From Chloroflexota bacterium (GTDB taxonomy: Bacteria > Chloroflexota > UBA5177 > JANWHV01): 15,079 nt of DNA. Below the pieces are notes generated by a model that saw nothing but the letters and a program-made list of their open reading frames with translations, had not been told where the DNA came from and did not search any database. Positions 7,551 to 14,167 of the stretch are shown here, piece by piece. Location of the stretch: assembly GCA_025924845.1 (NCBI GenBank), contig JAICHN010000076.1, positions 1-15,079 on the forward strand, in the 5' to 3' direction. Position numbers and translations under genes: made by a program. Numbering within the stretch: the first letter of the stretch is position 1; the number at the start of each line of letters is the position of its first letter.

Positions 7551-8342
7551 ATGAAGCTATTGATGATCAATCCGAACGGTCTGGAACTGGACACCGGCGC
7601 GATCAATGCCGCGGCCCGCCGCTACGCGAATCCTTCTACCGAAATTAGTACTGTACATCCTCCCCGCGATGCCCAGGTACTGGGCGGGTATGGCGCGGTG
7701 GCGCGGGACACGGAAGCGGTGCTGCACCTGGTGCGCGCATGCCGCACCGAGTTTGATGCCTTTGTGATCGCCTGCTTTGAGGACCCCGGACTCTACGCGG
7801 CACGTGAGGCGGTCGACGTTCCGGTCCTCGGCATCGCCGAATCCGCCATGCTTATGGCTTGTACCCTCGGTCATACCTTCTCCATCGTCACCATGCCGGC
7901 GCGCTACCGGCCGATTACCACGAACTTGGTCCGGCTGTATGGCCTGGAGCACCGCTGCGCCTCGGTACGAACCGTCGATCTTCCGGACGATATTGACCCG
8001 GACAATGACGCGGTAACACAGGCGATTCTGGCGGGGGAAGGGCAACGTGCCCTTGAGGAGGACGGCGCCGAAGTGCTGGTGCTGGGCTGCGGCAAGCTGT
8101 CGCGCTTCGACAAGCCACTGGAACATGAACTGGGTGTACCGGTGCTGGACGGCGTGGCGTGCGCGGTGAAGCTGGCCGAGGCGTCCGTGGGCTATGGACT
8201 GCGAACCAGCAAACGGCTTGGCTTTGCCGCGCCGAGTTCCGATAGGCAGGGTAACCAGGCGGAGGCAACAGACCGTGCGCGGTCGGAAAGCCGGCCTGGC
8301 GCGTGGTCGCCCCGGGCCGGGATACGGCGCGCCGTGGATTAA
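7551..8342 (+). CDS. Hydantoin/allantoin racemase (Asp/Glu/hydantoin racemase superfamily)
   Basis: A 263-aa cofactor-independent racemase. It starts with the family-typical MKLLMINPN, and the paired catalytic cysteines are present: Cys75 in IACFEDPGL and Cys180 in VLGCGKL. Their spacing matches characterised hydantoin racemases, which interconvert D- and L-5-substituted hydantoins or allantoin enantiomers. ATG 7551 is chosen over GTG 7545, because the protein then begins at the conserved strand and AGGGAAG lies about five bases upstream. Residues up to about 228 follow the family (GYGLRTSKRLGFAAP). The last 35 or so residues are a polar, Arg/Ala-rich tail that looks like read-through rather than a domain. 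The stop TAA overlaps the stop of the convergent ureohydrolase gene by four bases. Beside the divergent allantoinase gene, it most likely feeds the amidohydrolase with the enantiomer it can use. Confidence 0.87.
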   Translation: MKLLMINPNGLELDTGAINAAARRYANPSTEISTVHPPRDAQVLGGYGAVARDTEAVLHLVRACRTEFDAFVIACFEDPGLYAAREAVDVPVLGIAESAMLMACTLGHTFSIVTMPARYRPITTNLVRLYGLEHRCASVRTVDLPDDIDPDNDAVTQAILAGEGQRALEEDGAEVLVLGCGKLSRFDKPLEHELGVPVLDGVACAVKLAEASVGYGLRTSKRLGFAAPSSDRQGNQAEATDRARSESRPGAWSPRAGIRRAVD

Positions 8343-9337
8343 TAGCCACGGTAGCCGTCGACTCCCTTGAGGCGCAGCAGCAAGCCGGCCAGGAAGGTGA
8401 GCAGGATCGTGCCCGCCGTGCGGGAGGTAAGGTTGCGGAAGTCCACGCTGGGATTCATCTCGACCAGGTCCATCATGCCAACCATCGGGTGCCGGCCAAG
8501 CGTGAATACGGATTCCAGCAGATCAACGGCGCTGAGGCCGTCCGGCGTGATGCTGCCGCTCGCCCCCAGGCAGTAGATCTGTGAGAGCGAATCCAGATCC
8601 ACGCTGACATAGATCTCTTGCGTGTCGCGCGCGGCGATCTCGATTGCTTCGGCCAGGACCTCTTCCATGCCGCGCTTGCGGATGGTGCGAGCGGAATAGA
8701 TAGTAATCCCTTGCTCTTCCGCCCAGCGCTTATAGCGGCTCGAATTCATGAAGCCATGGATGCCCAACTGCACGATATTGGTAGCCGCCACATTGGGACA
8801 GGTCTGGATGATGCCGCGAATGGGCGTTCCGTTCAGCGGCCCACCCTCCTCGAACGCCCGCACATCATTGTGGGCATCGAAATGGATCATGCCGATACGC
8901 CGATCCGGGCGTGTTTTACTGAAGGCGCGCACCAGGGGCGCGGAGACGGAGTGATCCCCACCAATCGCCAGCGGTACGCATTGGGGCTGCTCGGTCAGGA
9001 GGTCGATCAACGCCTCCTCAATACGGGCGAGGCTCTGCCAAACATCGGTTGAGGTAATCTGAATGTCACCCAGATCGCGCACCACAAGGTCTTGAATGTC
9101 CACGTCGTAATCGGGACTGTAGGTCGTATTCTCGATGAAGCTGTTGCGAATAGCGTTGGCGGCTTCCCAGCTGGCGGTCGGCCGTGCCGTACCGCTGCTG
9201 AAGGGAGCCGAGATCATGCCCGCATCGATCGGTGTGTGTCCATCCCAGGGCGCCATCCAGTTGGAGATGCGATGGTCGTGCGTATCCTCCCAGGGGGTAT
9301 AATGCCGCAACGTTTGGGGAACCAGATGACGAATCAA
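8339..9337 (-). CDS. HutG-like ureohydrolase (formimidoylglutamase/agmatinase family)
   Basis: A 332-aa member of the arginase/agmatinase/formimidoylglutamase superfamily with all binuclear manganese ligands: His129 (GGDHS), Asp154, His156 and Asp158 (HFDAHNDVR), and Asp247 and Asp249 (SVDLDSL). Several segments resemble Bacillus-type HutG more than agmatinase: GGPLNGTPIRGII (165-177), IVQLGIHGFMNSS (188-200) and VDFRNLTSRTAG (298-309). HutG splits N-formimino-L-glutamate to glutamate and formamide. No histidine-utilisation genes (hutH, hutU, hutI) are in the window, so the substrate may be another formimino, guanidino or ureido compound. The start is TTG 9335-9337, supported by GGGAGGG about eight bases upstream. 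It keeps the N-terminal WEDTHDHRISNW segment that relatives seem to share. The gene converges on the racemase (TTAA overlap) and diverges from the toxin-antitoxin-like pair. Confidence 0.85.
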   Translation of the reverse strand: MIRHLVPQTLRHYTPWEDTHDHRISNWMAPWDGHTPIDAGMISAPFSSGTARPTASWEAANAIRNSFIENTTYSPDYDVDIQDLVVRDLGDIQITSTDVWQSLARIEEALIDLLTEQPQCVPLAIGGDHSVSAPLVRAFSKTRPDRRIGMIHFDAHNDVRAFEEGGPLNGTPIRGIIQTCPNVAATNIVQLGIHGFMNSSRYKRWAEEQGITIYSARTIRKRGMEEVLAEAIEIAARDTQEIYVSVDLDSLSQIYCLGASGSITPDGLSAVDLLESVFTLGRHPMVGMMDLVEMNPSVDFRNLTSRTAGTILLTFLAGLLLRLKGVDGYRGY

Positions 9338-9361
9338 GCGGAGAACCCTCCCGAATCTATT

Positions 9362-9393
9362 TACCGTGGTACCCTAAGTCCAGCGGTGACCGC
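9362..9393. promoter_or_regulatory. Two short dyads in the divergent spacer before the toxin-antitoxin pair
   Basis: The 89-bp spacer between the ureohydrolase (minus) and the antitoxin candidate (plus) holds TACC-GT-GGTA (9362-9371) and GCGGT-G-ACCGC (9383-9393). Their centres are about 21-22 bp apart, roughly two helical turns, which suits a pair of operator sites for an autoregulating antitoxin. This is inference from symmetry alone; no promoter hexamers are clear here. Confidence 0.25.
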
Positions 9394-9426
9394 ACTAAGT
9401 TGTGGTGCCGGCTGGAGGGGCCCGCC

Positions 9427-9927
9427 GTGCTGGACATGTCGCTCGAACGCACCATCCGCAACCAATGGCATGGTATCGCGGAGATGGCTGAGCAGCTTAT
9501 TGATTTTATCAAAGCGCGCCGTGCCAAAGCTCGCCCAAAGGCTGAGTTGATTACCAGCGTTGCGCGGGCCATCGATTGGGCGGACGATGCGATCGCCCAA
9601 ACCACGGTCCTTATCGCCCAATTTGATAATGAGATGGCCAGGATTGCAGAGTTCGATCCGCCGGCTTCGGATCAGCAATTAGCATCACTTGGAGAAATAC
9701 GAAAGCAATTGCAGGATCAAGCATCTATCATACGGGCTCAACGTGAACAATGGTTTGAGTACATGGTGCAATTCAACCCGGAGGATGCATGGGTATGGAC
9801 ACCGGAAGGCGCGGCATCCCTCCGAAGGGCGGAAGCCTCCGTAGCCGCGGGCCGTGTAATCAGTTACCAAAGCGACGAGGAGTTCTTGGCCGCGCTCAAG
9901 TGCATCCACACTGATGCCCACGCGTGA
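9427..9927 (+). CDS. Coiled-coil protein, probable antitoxin partner of the RelE/HigB-like toxin
   Basis: A 166-aa mostly helical protein that I do not recognise as a whole. Residues about 15-115 are rich in heptad-like helices (for example LITSVARAIDWADDAIAQTT, and LGEIRKQLQDQASIIRAQRE). The C-terminal part, EGAASLRRAEASVAAGRVISYQSDEEFLAAL (127-157), resembles the toxin-binding tails of antitoxins, where a helix and a G-R-V-x-x-Y-x-S-x-E-x-F-L segment are common. The start GTG 9427 is preferred over ATG 9436 because GGAGG lies about eight bases before it. A longer open frame back to 9232 overlaps the divergent ureohydrolase and looks non-coding. The gene overlaps the toxin gene by 14 bases, which implies translational coupling. 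At 166 aa it is much larger than typical type II antitoxins (70-100 aa), and no DNA-binding motif is obvious. Confidence 0.65.
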   Translation: MLDMSLERTIRNQWHGIAEMAEQLIDFIKARRAKARPKAELITSVARAIDWADDAIAQTTVLIAQFDNEMARIAEFDPPASDQQLASLGEIRKQLQDQASIIRAQREQWFEYMVQFNPEDAWVWTPEGAASLRRAEASVAAGRVISYQSDEEFLAALKCIHTDAHA

Positions 9928-10198
9928 TGTAACCGAAGACTTCCTACGTGACTTCGCGCGACTTACCTCAGCACAGCGCGCCGCGTTTCTTGCCGCGCTT
10001 GAGGATTTCATCGCCGATTGCGACTCCGGTCGATTTCGCGCGGCCTTGCGCGTCCACAAGTTGAAGGATAGGGATGCCTGGTCCATGACCTGGGCTCGTG
10101 ATGGTCGGGCACTATTCCAATACGGTGAATCACAACTGCCAGGCAAACGCCACATTATCTGGCCGGCAATCGGCTCGCACGAGATCTACAAGGGCTGA
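9914..10198 (+). CDS. RelE/HigB-superfamily toxin-like protein
   Basis: A 94-aa protein of the RelE/ParE/HigB/YafQ toxin fold. The N-terminal helices (TEDFLRDFARLTSAQRAAFL, then ALEDFIADC) lead into the strand region RAALRVHKLKDRDAWSMTWA, ARDGRALFQYG, and a final HIIWPAIGSHEIYKG, which is the usual order for this superfamily. Members usually cleave mRNA on the ribosome or, for ParE, poison gyrase. Candidate active-site residues are Arg46, Arg65 and His80/His89; this is inference. ATG 9914 lies inside the 3' end of the upstream gene (14-base overlap), the classic antitoxin-then-toxin order. A strong hairpin follows at 10272. It could instead be an inactive relic, but the reading frame is intact. 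Confidence 0.78.
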   Translation: MPTRDVTEDFLRDFARLTSAQRAAFLAALEDFIADCDSGRFRAALRVHKLKDRDAWSMTWARDGRALFQYGESQLPGKRHIIWPAIGSHEIYKG

Positions 10199-10271
10199 GG
10201 CAGCAATAGCGGGCAGCCTTATTCTTGGGTGTTTCGCCACGGCCGTGGAAGCCATATCCCGCCTGAAATTC

Positions 10272-10309
10272 GGGCTCCCAGAGGGAGTAGGTACTCCCTC
10301 TGGGAGCCC
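10272..10309. terminator. Perfect 17-bp hairpin between convergent genes
   Basis: GGGCTCCCAGAGGGAGT (10272-10288) and ACTCCCTCTGGGAGCCC (10293-10309) are exact complements around a 4-base AGGT loop. It is the strongest inverted repeat I found in the window. It lies 73 bases after the toxin stop and 6 bases after the stop of the convergent binding-protein gene. On the minus strand GAATTTC follows, a weak U-run; on the plus strand no U-run follows. A bidirectional transcription stop, chiefly for the transporter operon, is the best reading. Confidence 0.75.
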
Positions 10310-10315
10310 TCACGA

Positions 10316-11929
10316 TCAGGACTTATACATCGGATAGAAGTCGAACGTGTTGCCGTAGGTCGGATTGCTGTAGAACCCGTGCAGGGCGGCACGATAGACC
10401 TGCTGGTAGGAGGTGTCCGAGATAAAGGTCGCCGCTGGATCGGTAATGGCGAGAATGGTTTGGATTTTGTTGAACAGCACCTGCTGCGCGGCGGCATTGG
10501 TAGTGACCGCCGCCTTGGCCAGCAGCGCATCCACTTGCTTATTGGAGTAGAGACCCATATTCACGGCGCCGCCGAGGTTGCCCTTGGTGTGATAGAGCGG
10601 TGTAATCACATCGATCGGATCGCTGTAGTCCGGGAACCAGTTCGTGGCCCAGAGATTTGGGCGCTGAGATGCCGGCTCGTTGCCGCCCTCGGCGTTATTA
10701 ATTGTTGAACTGTCCTTGCCGACGATTTGCACGGTGATCCCGATCTGGCCCAACTGGCCCTGGGTAATCAGCGCGATCTGTTTCGCCAGTTGGTCATTCG
10801 AGATGTACCACAGGGTGACCTTCGTGCCGGCCTTCACGCCCGCCTGCGCGAACAGCTGCTTGGCCTTGGCTAGATCGGTGTGATACATGGGCAGGCTGTT
10901 GTCGTGCCCGTAAATCGTATGAGCGATCGGTCCCTGGGCTTGCACCGCGAAGCCCTTGAGAAATTGCTTGTTCATGGCATCGTAATCAAACGCATAGGCA
11001 AGCGCCTGCCGCGCCAACGGGCCGGCAAACGGCCCGGATACGGTGGGAATCAGCAACTCCTGCAGGACACCGGGCGAAAGATCGACCTTGAGTTGCGGGT
11101 TCTTTTGCAGGGCGATAAGGTTCTGGGGGGAGAAGAAGAGCGTCAGATCAACATCGCCCTTTTCGATCAGTTCACGTCGGGTCTGCTCTTCCGGTACATA
11201 GGTCATGACAACGCGGCTGACATGTTTACCGCTCCAGCCACCCCAATACTGGTTGAACTTGACCAGGGTGACGCTGGTATTGGTAACCGCGCTCTGGATC
11301 ATGTAGGGGCCGCTGCCCGCGTCATGGCTGACCAGCCACGCCTGGCCCGCATCATTCTTCACCGTATGGGCCTTGATCGCCGCTGGGCTCACGATCCAAT
11401 TGGCCCATTGCGAGCTCATCGCGGCCAACAGCCTGGGTGCCGCTTCGGTCAGATCAAACTCGATCTTGTATGGGCCAAGGATCTTGATGCTCTTCTGGTT
11501 CATGAACTGGCCCAGAATAAACGCGGGGCCTTGATTGAGCGTCAGCAAGCGATCGATGCTGAATTGGACGGCCGAAGCGTTGAACAGCGTGCCGTCGTGA
11601 AAATGAACACCCTTGCGTAGATTGAAGGTCCAGACGGTTTTAGCGGCATTCGACGACCAGCTGGTCGCCAGATCGCCCTCGTACACCGAGGTGTTGCTCC
11701 CCTTCAGCCGCACCAAGGAGTCATAGCAATTGCGGAAAATAACCGGCGCGACCTGACCATACTGCGTACCGGGATCGTAGCTGGGATCCCATTCATAATT
11801 GGCCACATAGAGCGTGTTCACGGCGGTTGCCGCTTGGGTCGTCACCGCGCGCAGGGAACAGGGCACGAGTGAGGCGAGGAGCGCCGCGGTGAGCGCCAGC
11901 GGAGTACGGAAACGTCTTCCTAATGCCAT
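10316..11929 (-). CDS. ABC transporter substrate-binding protein, DppA/OppA type (SBP_bac_5)
   Basis: A 537-aa exported solute-binding protein that delivers a peptide or other small ligand to the DppB/DppC permeases. The N-terminus is a signal peptide (RRFRTPLALTAALLASLVPCSL, with possible cleavage after TQAATA near residue 36). The family signature LATSWSSNAAKTVWTFNLRKG continues as VHFHDGTLFNASAVQFSIDR (87-126), followed by GSGPYM (205-210) and EEQTRRELIEKGDVDL (247-262). The length is typical. Cys24 sits in LVPC, a poor lipobox because of Pro at -1, so lipid anchoring is uncertain. GGAA lies about nine to ten bases before ATG 11927-11929. The gene follows dppC after a 156-bp gap and ends at a strong hairpin, an arrangement often seen when the binding protein needs separate, higher expression. 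The ligand cannot be read from the sequence; the neighbouring enzymes hint at a hydantoin-like, ureido or dipeptide-like compound. Confidence 0.93.
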   Translation of the reverse strand: MALGRRFRTPLALTAALLASLVPCSLRAVTTQAATAVNTLYVANYEWDPSYDPGTQYGQVAPVIFRNCYDSLVRLKGSNTSVYEGDLATSWSSNAAKTVWTFNLRKGVHFHDGTLFNASAVQFSIDRLLTLNQGPAFILGQFMNQKSIKILGPYKIEFDLTEAAPRLLAAMSSQWANWIVSPAAIKAHTVKNDAGQAWLVSHDAGSGPYMIQSAVTNTSVTLVKFNQYWGGWSGKHVSRVVMTYVPEEQTRRELIEKGDVDLTLFFSPQNLIALQKNPQLKVDLSPGVLQELLIPTVSGPFAGPLARQALAYAFDYDAMNKQFLKGFAVQAQGPIAHTIYGHDNSLPMYHTDLAKAKQLFAQAGVKAGTKVTLWYISNDQLAKQIALITQGQLGQIGITVQIVGKDSSTINNAEGGNEPASQRPNLWATNWFPDYSDPIDVITPLYHTKGNLGGAVNMGLYSNKQVDALLAKAAVTTNAAAQQVLFNKIQTILAITDPAATFISDTSYQQVYRAALHGFYSNPTYGNTFDFYPMYKS

Positions 11930-12085
11930 CAGCTATGTTCCTTTCCGTGGATGAATGATCGATACGGTTATGACGCAACAGCCGGGGTGGTTCGGTTGCC
12001 GAGCGGACTCCGTCCACCCTTGCGCACCTTCGCGGGAGGCGAGGGTCCCGGCGCGATCGCGAGCCGGCGCCGAGCTGACGATCTT
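11930..12085 (-). other. 156-bp GC-rich spacer between permease and binding-protein genes
   Basis: This spacer has no convincing ORF. It contains a GC-rich dyad (CCGGC 12048-12052 with GCCGG 12063-12067 around a GCGATCGC core), which could form a hairpin in the operon mRNA and protect or attenuate the message. I found no clear -35/-10 pair for a separate promoter. Confidence 0.3.
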
Positions 12086-12988
12086 CTAGCGCACATGTCG
12101 TGACCCCTGCATTTCGCCCAGCGCGTCACCCAGCAAATTGAAACCGAGCACCGCCAGCACGATGGCAAGCCCTGGGAAAGCGCCGACCCACCAATCGCTG
12201 CGGAGATAGGGCTGTGCATCATTAATCATCAGTCCCCAATCAGGTTCGGGCTGCTGCACGCCAAGGCCGATAAAGCTCAAGCTTGACGCGGCGAGCAGAG
12301 CATAGCCCAGGTCGAGGCTGATCTGGACAAGCAGCGGACCCGTGGTATTGGGCAAAAGGTGTCGCCAGAGGATGCGGAAGGCCGGCACCCCCGATGCCTT
12401 TGCGGCTTCGATGTATTCGCGCTCGCGCAGGGCCAGGACTTGCCCCCGGATCAACCTGGCATACCAGGGCCACCACAGTACGGTGAGGGCAAGCATGGTA
12501 TGCGACAAGCTTGGTCCGAGAATCGCCGCGATGGCGATCGCCAGGACGAGGACCGGAAAGGCCAGAAAGATATCGGTGATCCGCATCAAGAGTTCATCGA
12601 TCCACCCCCCGGCATAGCCCGAGATCAGGCCGATCAGCGTGCCGACCGTCGCGCCGATCCCCACAACCACCAGGATGACCTCAACCGCGGTACCGGATCC
12701 GGCCAGCACCCGGCTGAAGACGTCGCGTCCAACCTCGTCCGTACCGAAGAGATGCTGCAATGATGGGGCGCTAAAGGCGGATCCGTAATCGGGTAGGGTG
12801 GGTGAGTATGGCGCGACCACGCGCCCGATCAGCGCCTCGACCAGCACGATGAGCACCAACAACGTCCCTACGATGTTGATCGGATTGGCCCACAAGGGCG
12901 CCGGCATACGGAAGCGGCGCCGGTGTGTGGCGCCGATCCCATCACCGTCATCGGTATCCACCCGCTCATCCCCTCGCGGCACGGTCAT
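12086..12988 (-). CDS. ABC transporter permease, DppC/OppC type
   Basis: A 300-aa inner-membrane permease of the peptide/nickel/opine uptake family. A polar N-terminus (1-33) precedes the first helix (NIVGTLLVLIVLVEALIG). The OppC-type segment HLFGTDEVGRDVFSRVLAGS (79-98) follows, and then the core helices. The cytosolic EAA loop, which contacts the ATPase, reads EYIEAAKASGVPAFRILWRH (191-210) followed by LLPN. GLGVQQPEPDWGLM (241-254) is also diagnostic. The start is ATG 12986-12988 with AGAGG just upstream. It begins 33 bases after the dppB stop, so the two are co-transcribed. The last residues (GEMQGSRHVR) diverge from the usual RDALDPRLR ending, without apparent damage. Confidence 0.94.
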   Translation of the reverse strand: MTVPRGDERVDTDDGDGIGATHRRRFRMPAPLWANPINIVGTLLVLIVLVEALIGRVVAPYSPTLPDYGSAFSAPSLQHLFGTDEVGRDVFSRVLAGSGTAVEVILVVVGIGATVGTLIGLISGYAGGWIDELLMRITDIFLAFPVLVLAIAIAAILGPSLSHTMLALTVLWWPWYARLIRGQVLALREREYIEAAKASGVPAFRILWRHLLPNTTGPLLVQISLDLGYALLAASSLSFIGLGVQQPEPDWGLMINDAQPYLRSDWWVGAFPGLAIVLAVLGFNLLGDALGEMQGSRHVR

Positions 12989-13021
12989 TCAGCCTCTTCC
13001 TCTCTCCCTCACTGGTCGGCT

Positions 13022-14029
13022 TTAGCGAAAACGGATCCGTGGATCGGCGACGAGATAGCTCACATCCACCACCAGATTGATCACTACGTAAAGAGCGGCG
13101 ATAACAGTGGTTACGCCGAGGACGGGCGCGTAGTCCGCGGCGACGACCGACTGGACCAGGTAAAGGCCGATGCCCGGCCAGGCAAACACCGTCTCGACCA
13201 GGATCGTGCTGCCCAGAAGGGCCCCAAACTGTAGACCGATGGTGGTAAGGGTCGAGAGAATGGCGTTGCGCAGCGCGTGGCGCCAGATCACCGTGCCGCG
13301 TCGCAGACCCTTGGCGCGGGCGGTACGAATGTAATCCTGCGCCAGGACGTCTCCCAGGCTGTTTCGGGTCATCCGGGTGATCGAGGCAAGGACGCTGAAG
13401 CCGAGCACGACGGCGGGCAGGAGGAGATGCCAGGCGGCATTGATCAAAAGATCCAGGTTGCCGGCGAGTAGGCTATCGACCAGATAGAAGCCGGTGACGG
13501 TTGGGGGCGGGGTAACTCCCATGTCGAGGCGCCCTGTCGAGGGCAACCAGCCCAGCTGATCATAGAATACATATTGGGCGACCAGTCCCAGCAGGAACAC
13601 GGGCACCGCCAGGCCGGACACCGCGATCAAGCGGGCCGCGGCATCGATCGGGCCGTCTCGATACACCGCCGCGAGCACGCCCAGCCCGATGCCGCCGATC
13701 ACGGCAAAGAGCATCGCGGCAATCACCAGTTCGAGGGTCGCGGGAAGGTAGTGGCTCAAATCGGCGCTCACGGCATGCTGAGAATGGATCGATACGCCGA
13801 AATCGCCGTGCAGTGCTTCCTTAAGATAGTAGAAATATTGCACCGGCAATGGCTGATCGAGGCCAAACCGATGCCTGAACGTGAGAATTTGGGCTGGGGT
13901 TGCGTGTGGGCCCGCCAGGAGTTGCGCCGGATCGGTGCCCGTGCCGTGGAGCAAGACGAAGGTAAGCGCCGTCACCGCGATAATAACCGCCAACAAGAAA
14001 GCGATGCGACGCAGAATGAGCGGGAGCAA
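13022..14029 (-). CDS. ABC transporter permease, DppB/OppB type
   Basis: An inner-membrane permease, 335 aa from the chosen start, that pairs with the DppC subunit. Visible are the N-terminal helix LPLILRRIAFLLAVIIAVTA, the periplasmic segment with RHRFGLDQPLPVQY (about 52-65), helices at about 99-121, 130-156 and 200-220, and the EAA loop DYIRTARAKGLRRGTVIWRH (about 232-251). ETVFAWPGIGLYLVQSV follows. TTG 14027-14029 is preferred: AAAGGA (14037-14042) lies seven bases before it, and the protein then begins MLPLILRR, as in relatives. GTG 14033-14035 gives a 337-aa product but leaves only one base after AAAGGA. The ATG at 14035-14037 is out of frame. The gene lies about 138 bases after the GntR gene and 33 before dppC. 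No partner ATPase gene is in the window. Confidence 0.93.
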   Translation of the reverse strand: MLPLILRRIAFLLAVIIAVTALTFVLLHGTGTDPAQLLAGPHATPAQILTFRHRFGLDQPLPVQYFYYLKEALHGDFGVSIHSQHAVSADLSHYLPATLELVIAAMLFAVIGGIGLGVLAAVYRDGPIDAAARLIAVSGLAVPVFLLGLVAQYVFYDQLGWLPSTGRLDMGVTPPPTVTGFYLVDSLLAGNLDLLINAAWHLLLPAVVLGFSVLASITRMTRNSLGDVLAQDYIRTARAKGLRRGTVIWRHALRNAILSTLTTIGLQFGALLGSTILVETVFAWPGIGLYLVQSVVAADYAPVLGVTTVIAALYVVINLVVDVSYLVADPRIRFR

Positions 14030-14167
14030 AGTCACATCCTTTCGACGAGCGGTGAACCGTGCTGTGCGCTACCCCTATGGCCGGACCTTCGAGGTAGCTT
14101 CGGGCTGGTCGGGCATGCCGCGGGCGAGGGCGGGCAGCGACGAGTTGTCGGGAAGAGCGGCCACCGC

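Noticed and set aside
6481..7554. Two long plus-strand frames (357 and 331 aa) opposite the allantoinase gene
   Set aside because: The minus strand has a complete metal site and full-length family match. These frames are shadows without motifs or ribosome sites.
9232..9426. Longer N-terminus for the antitoxin candidate
   Set aside because: It would overlap the divergent ureohydrolase start, has no ribosome site and reads as non-coding. GTG 9427 has GGAGG upstream.
10880..11620. 246-aa plus-strand frame inside the binding-protein gene
   Set aside because: The opposite strand is an unmistakable SBP_bac_5 protein, and this frame shows no domain.
11840..11870. Lipoprotein signal at Cys24 of the binding protein
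   Set aside because: LVPC has Pro at -1, which is not a normal lipobox, so it was noted as uncertain rather than called.
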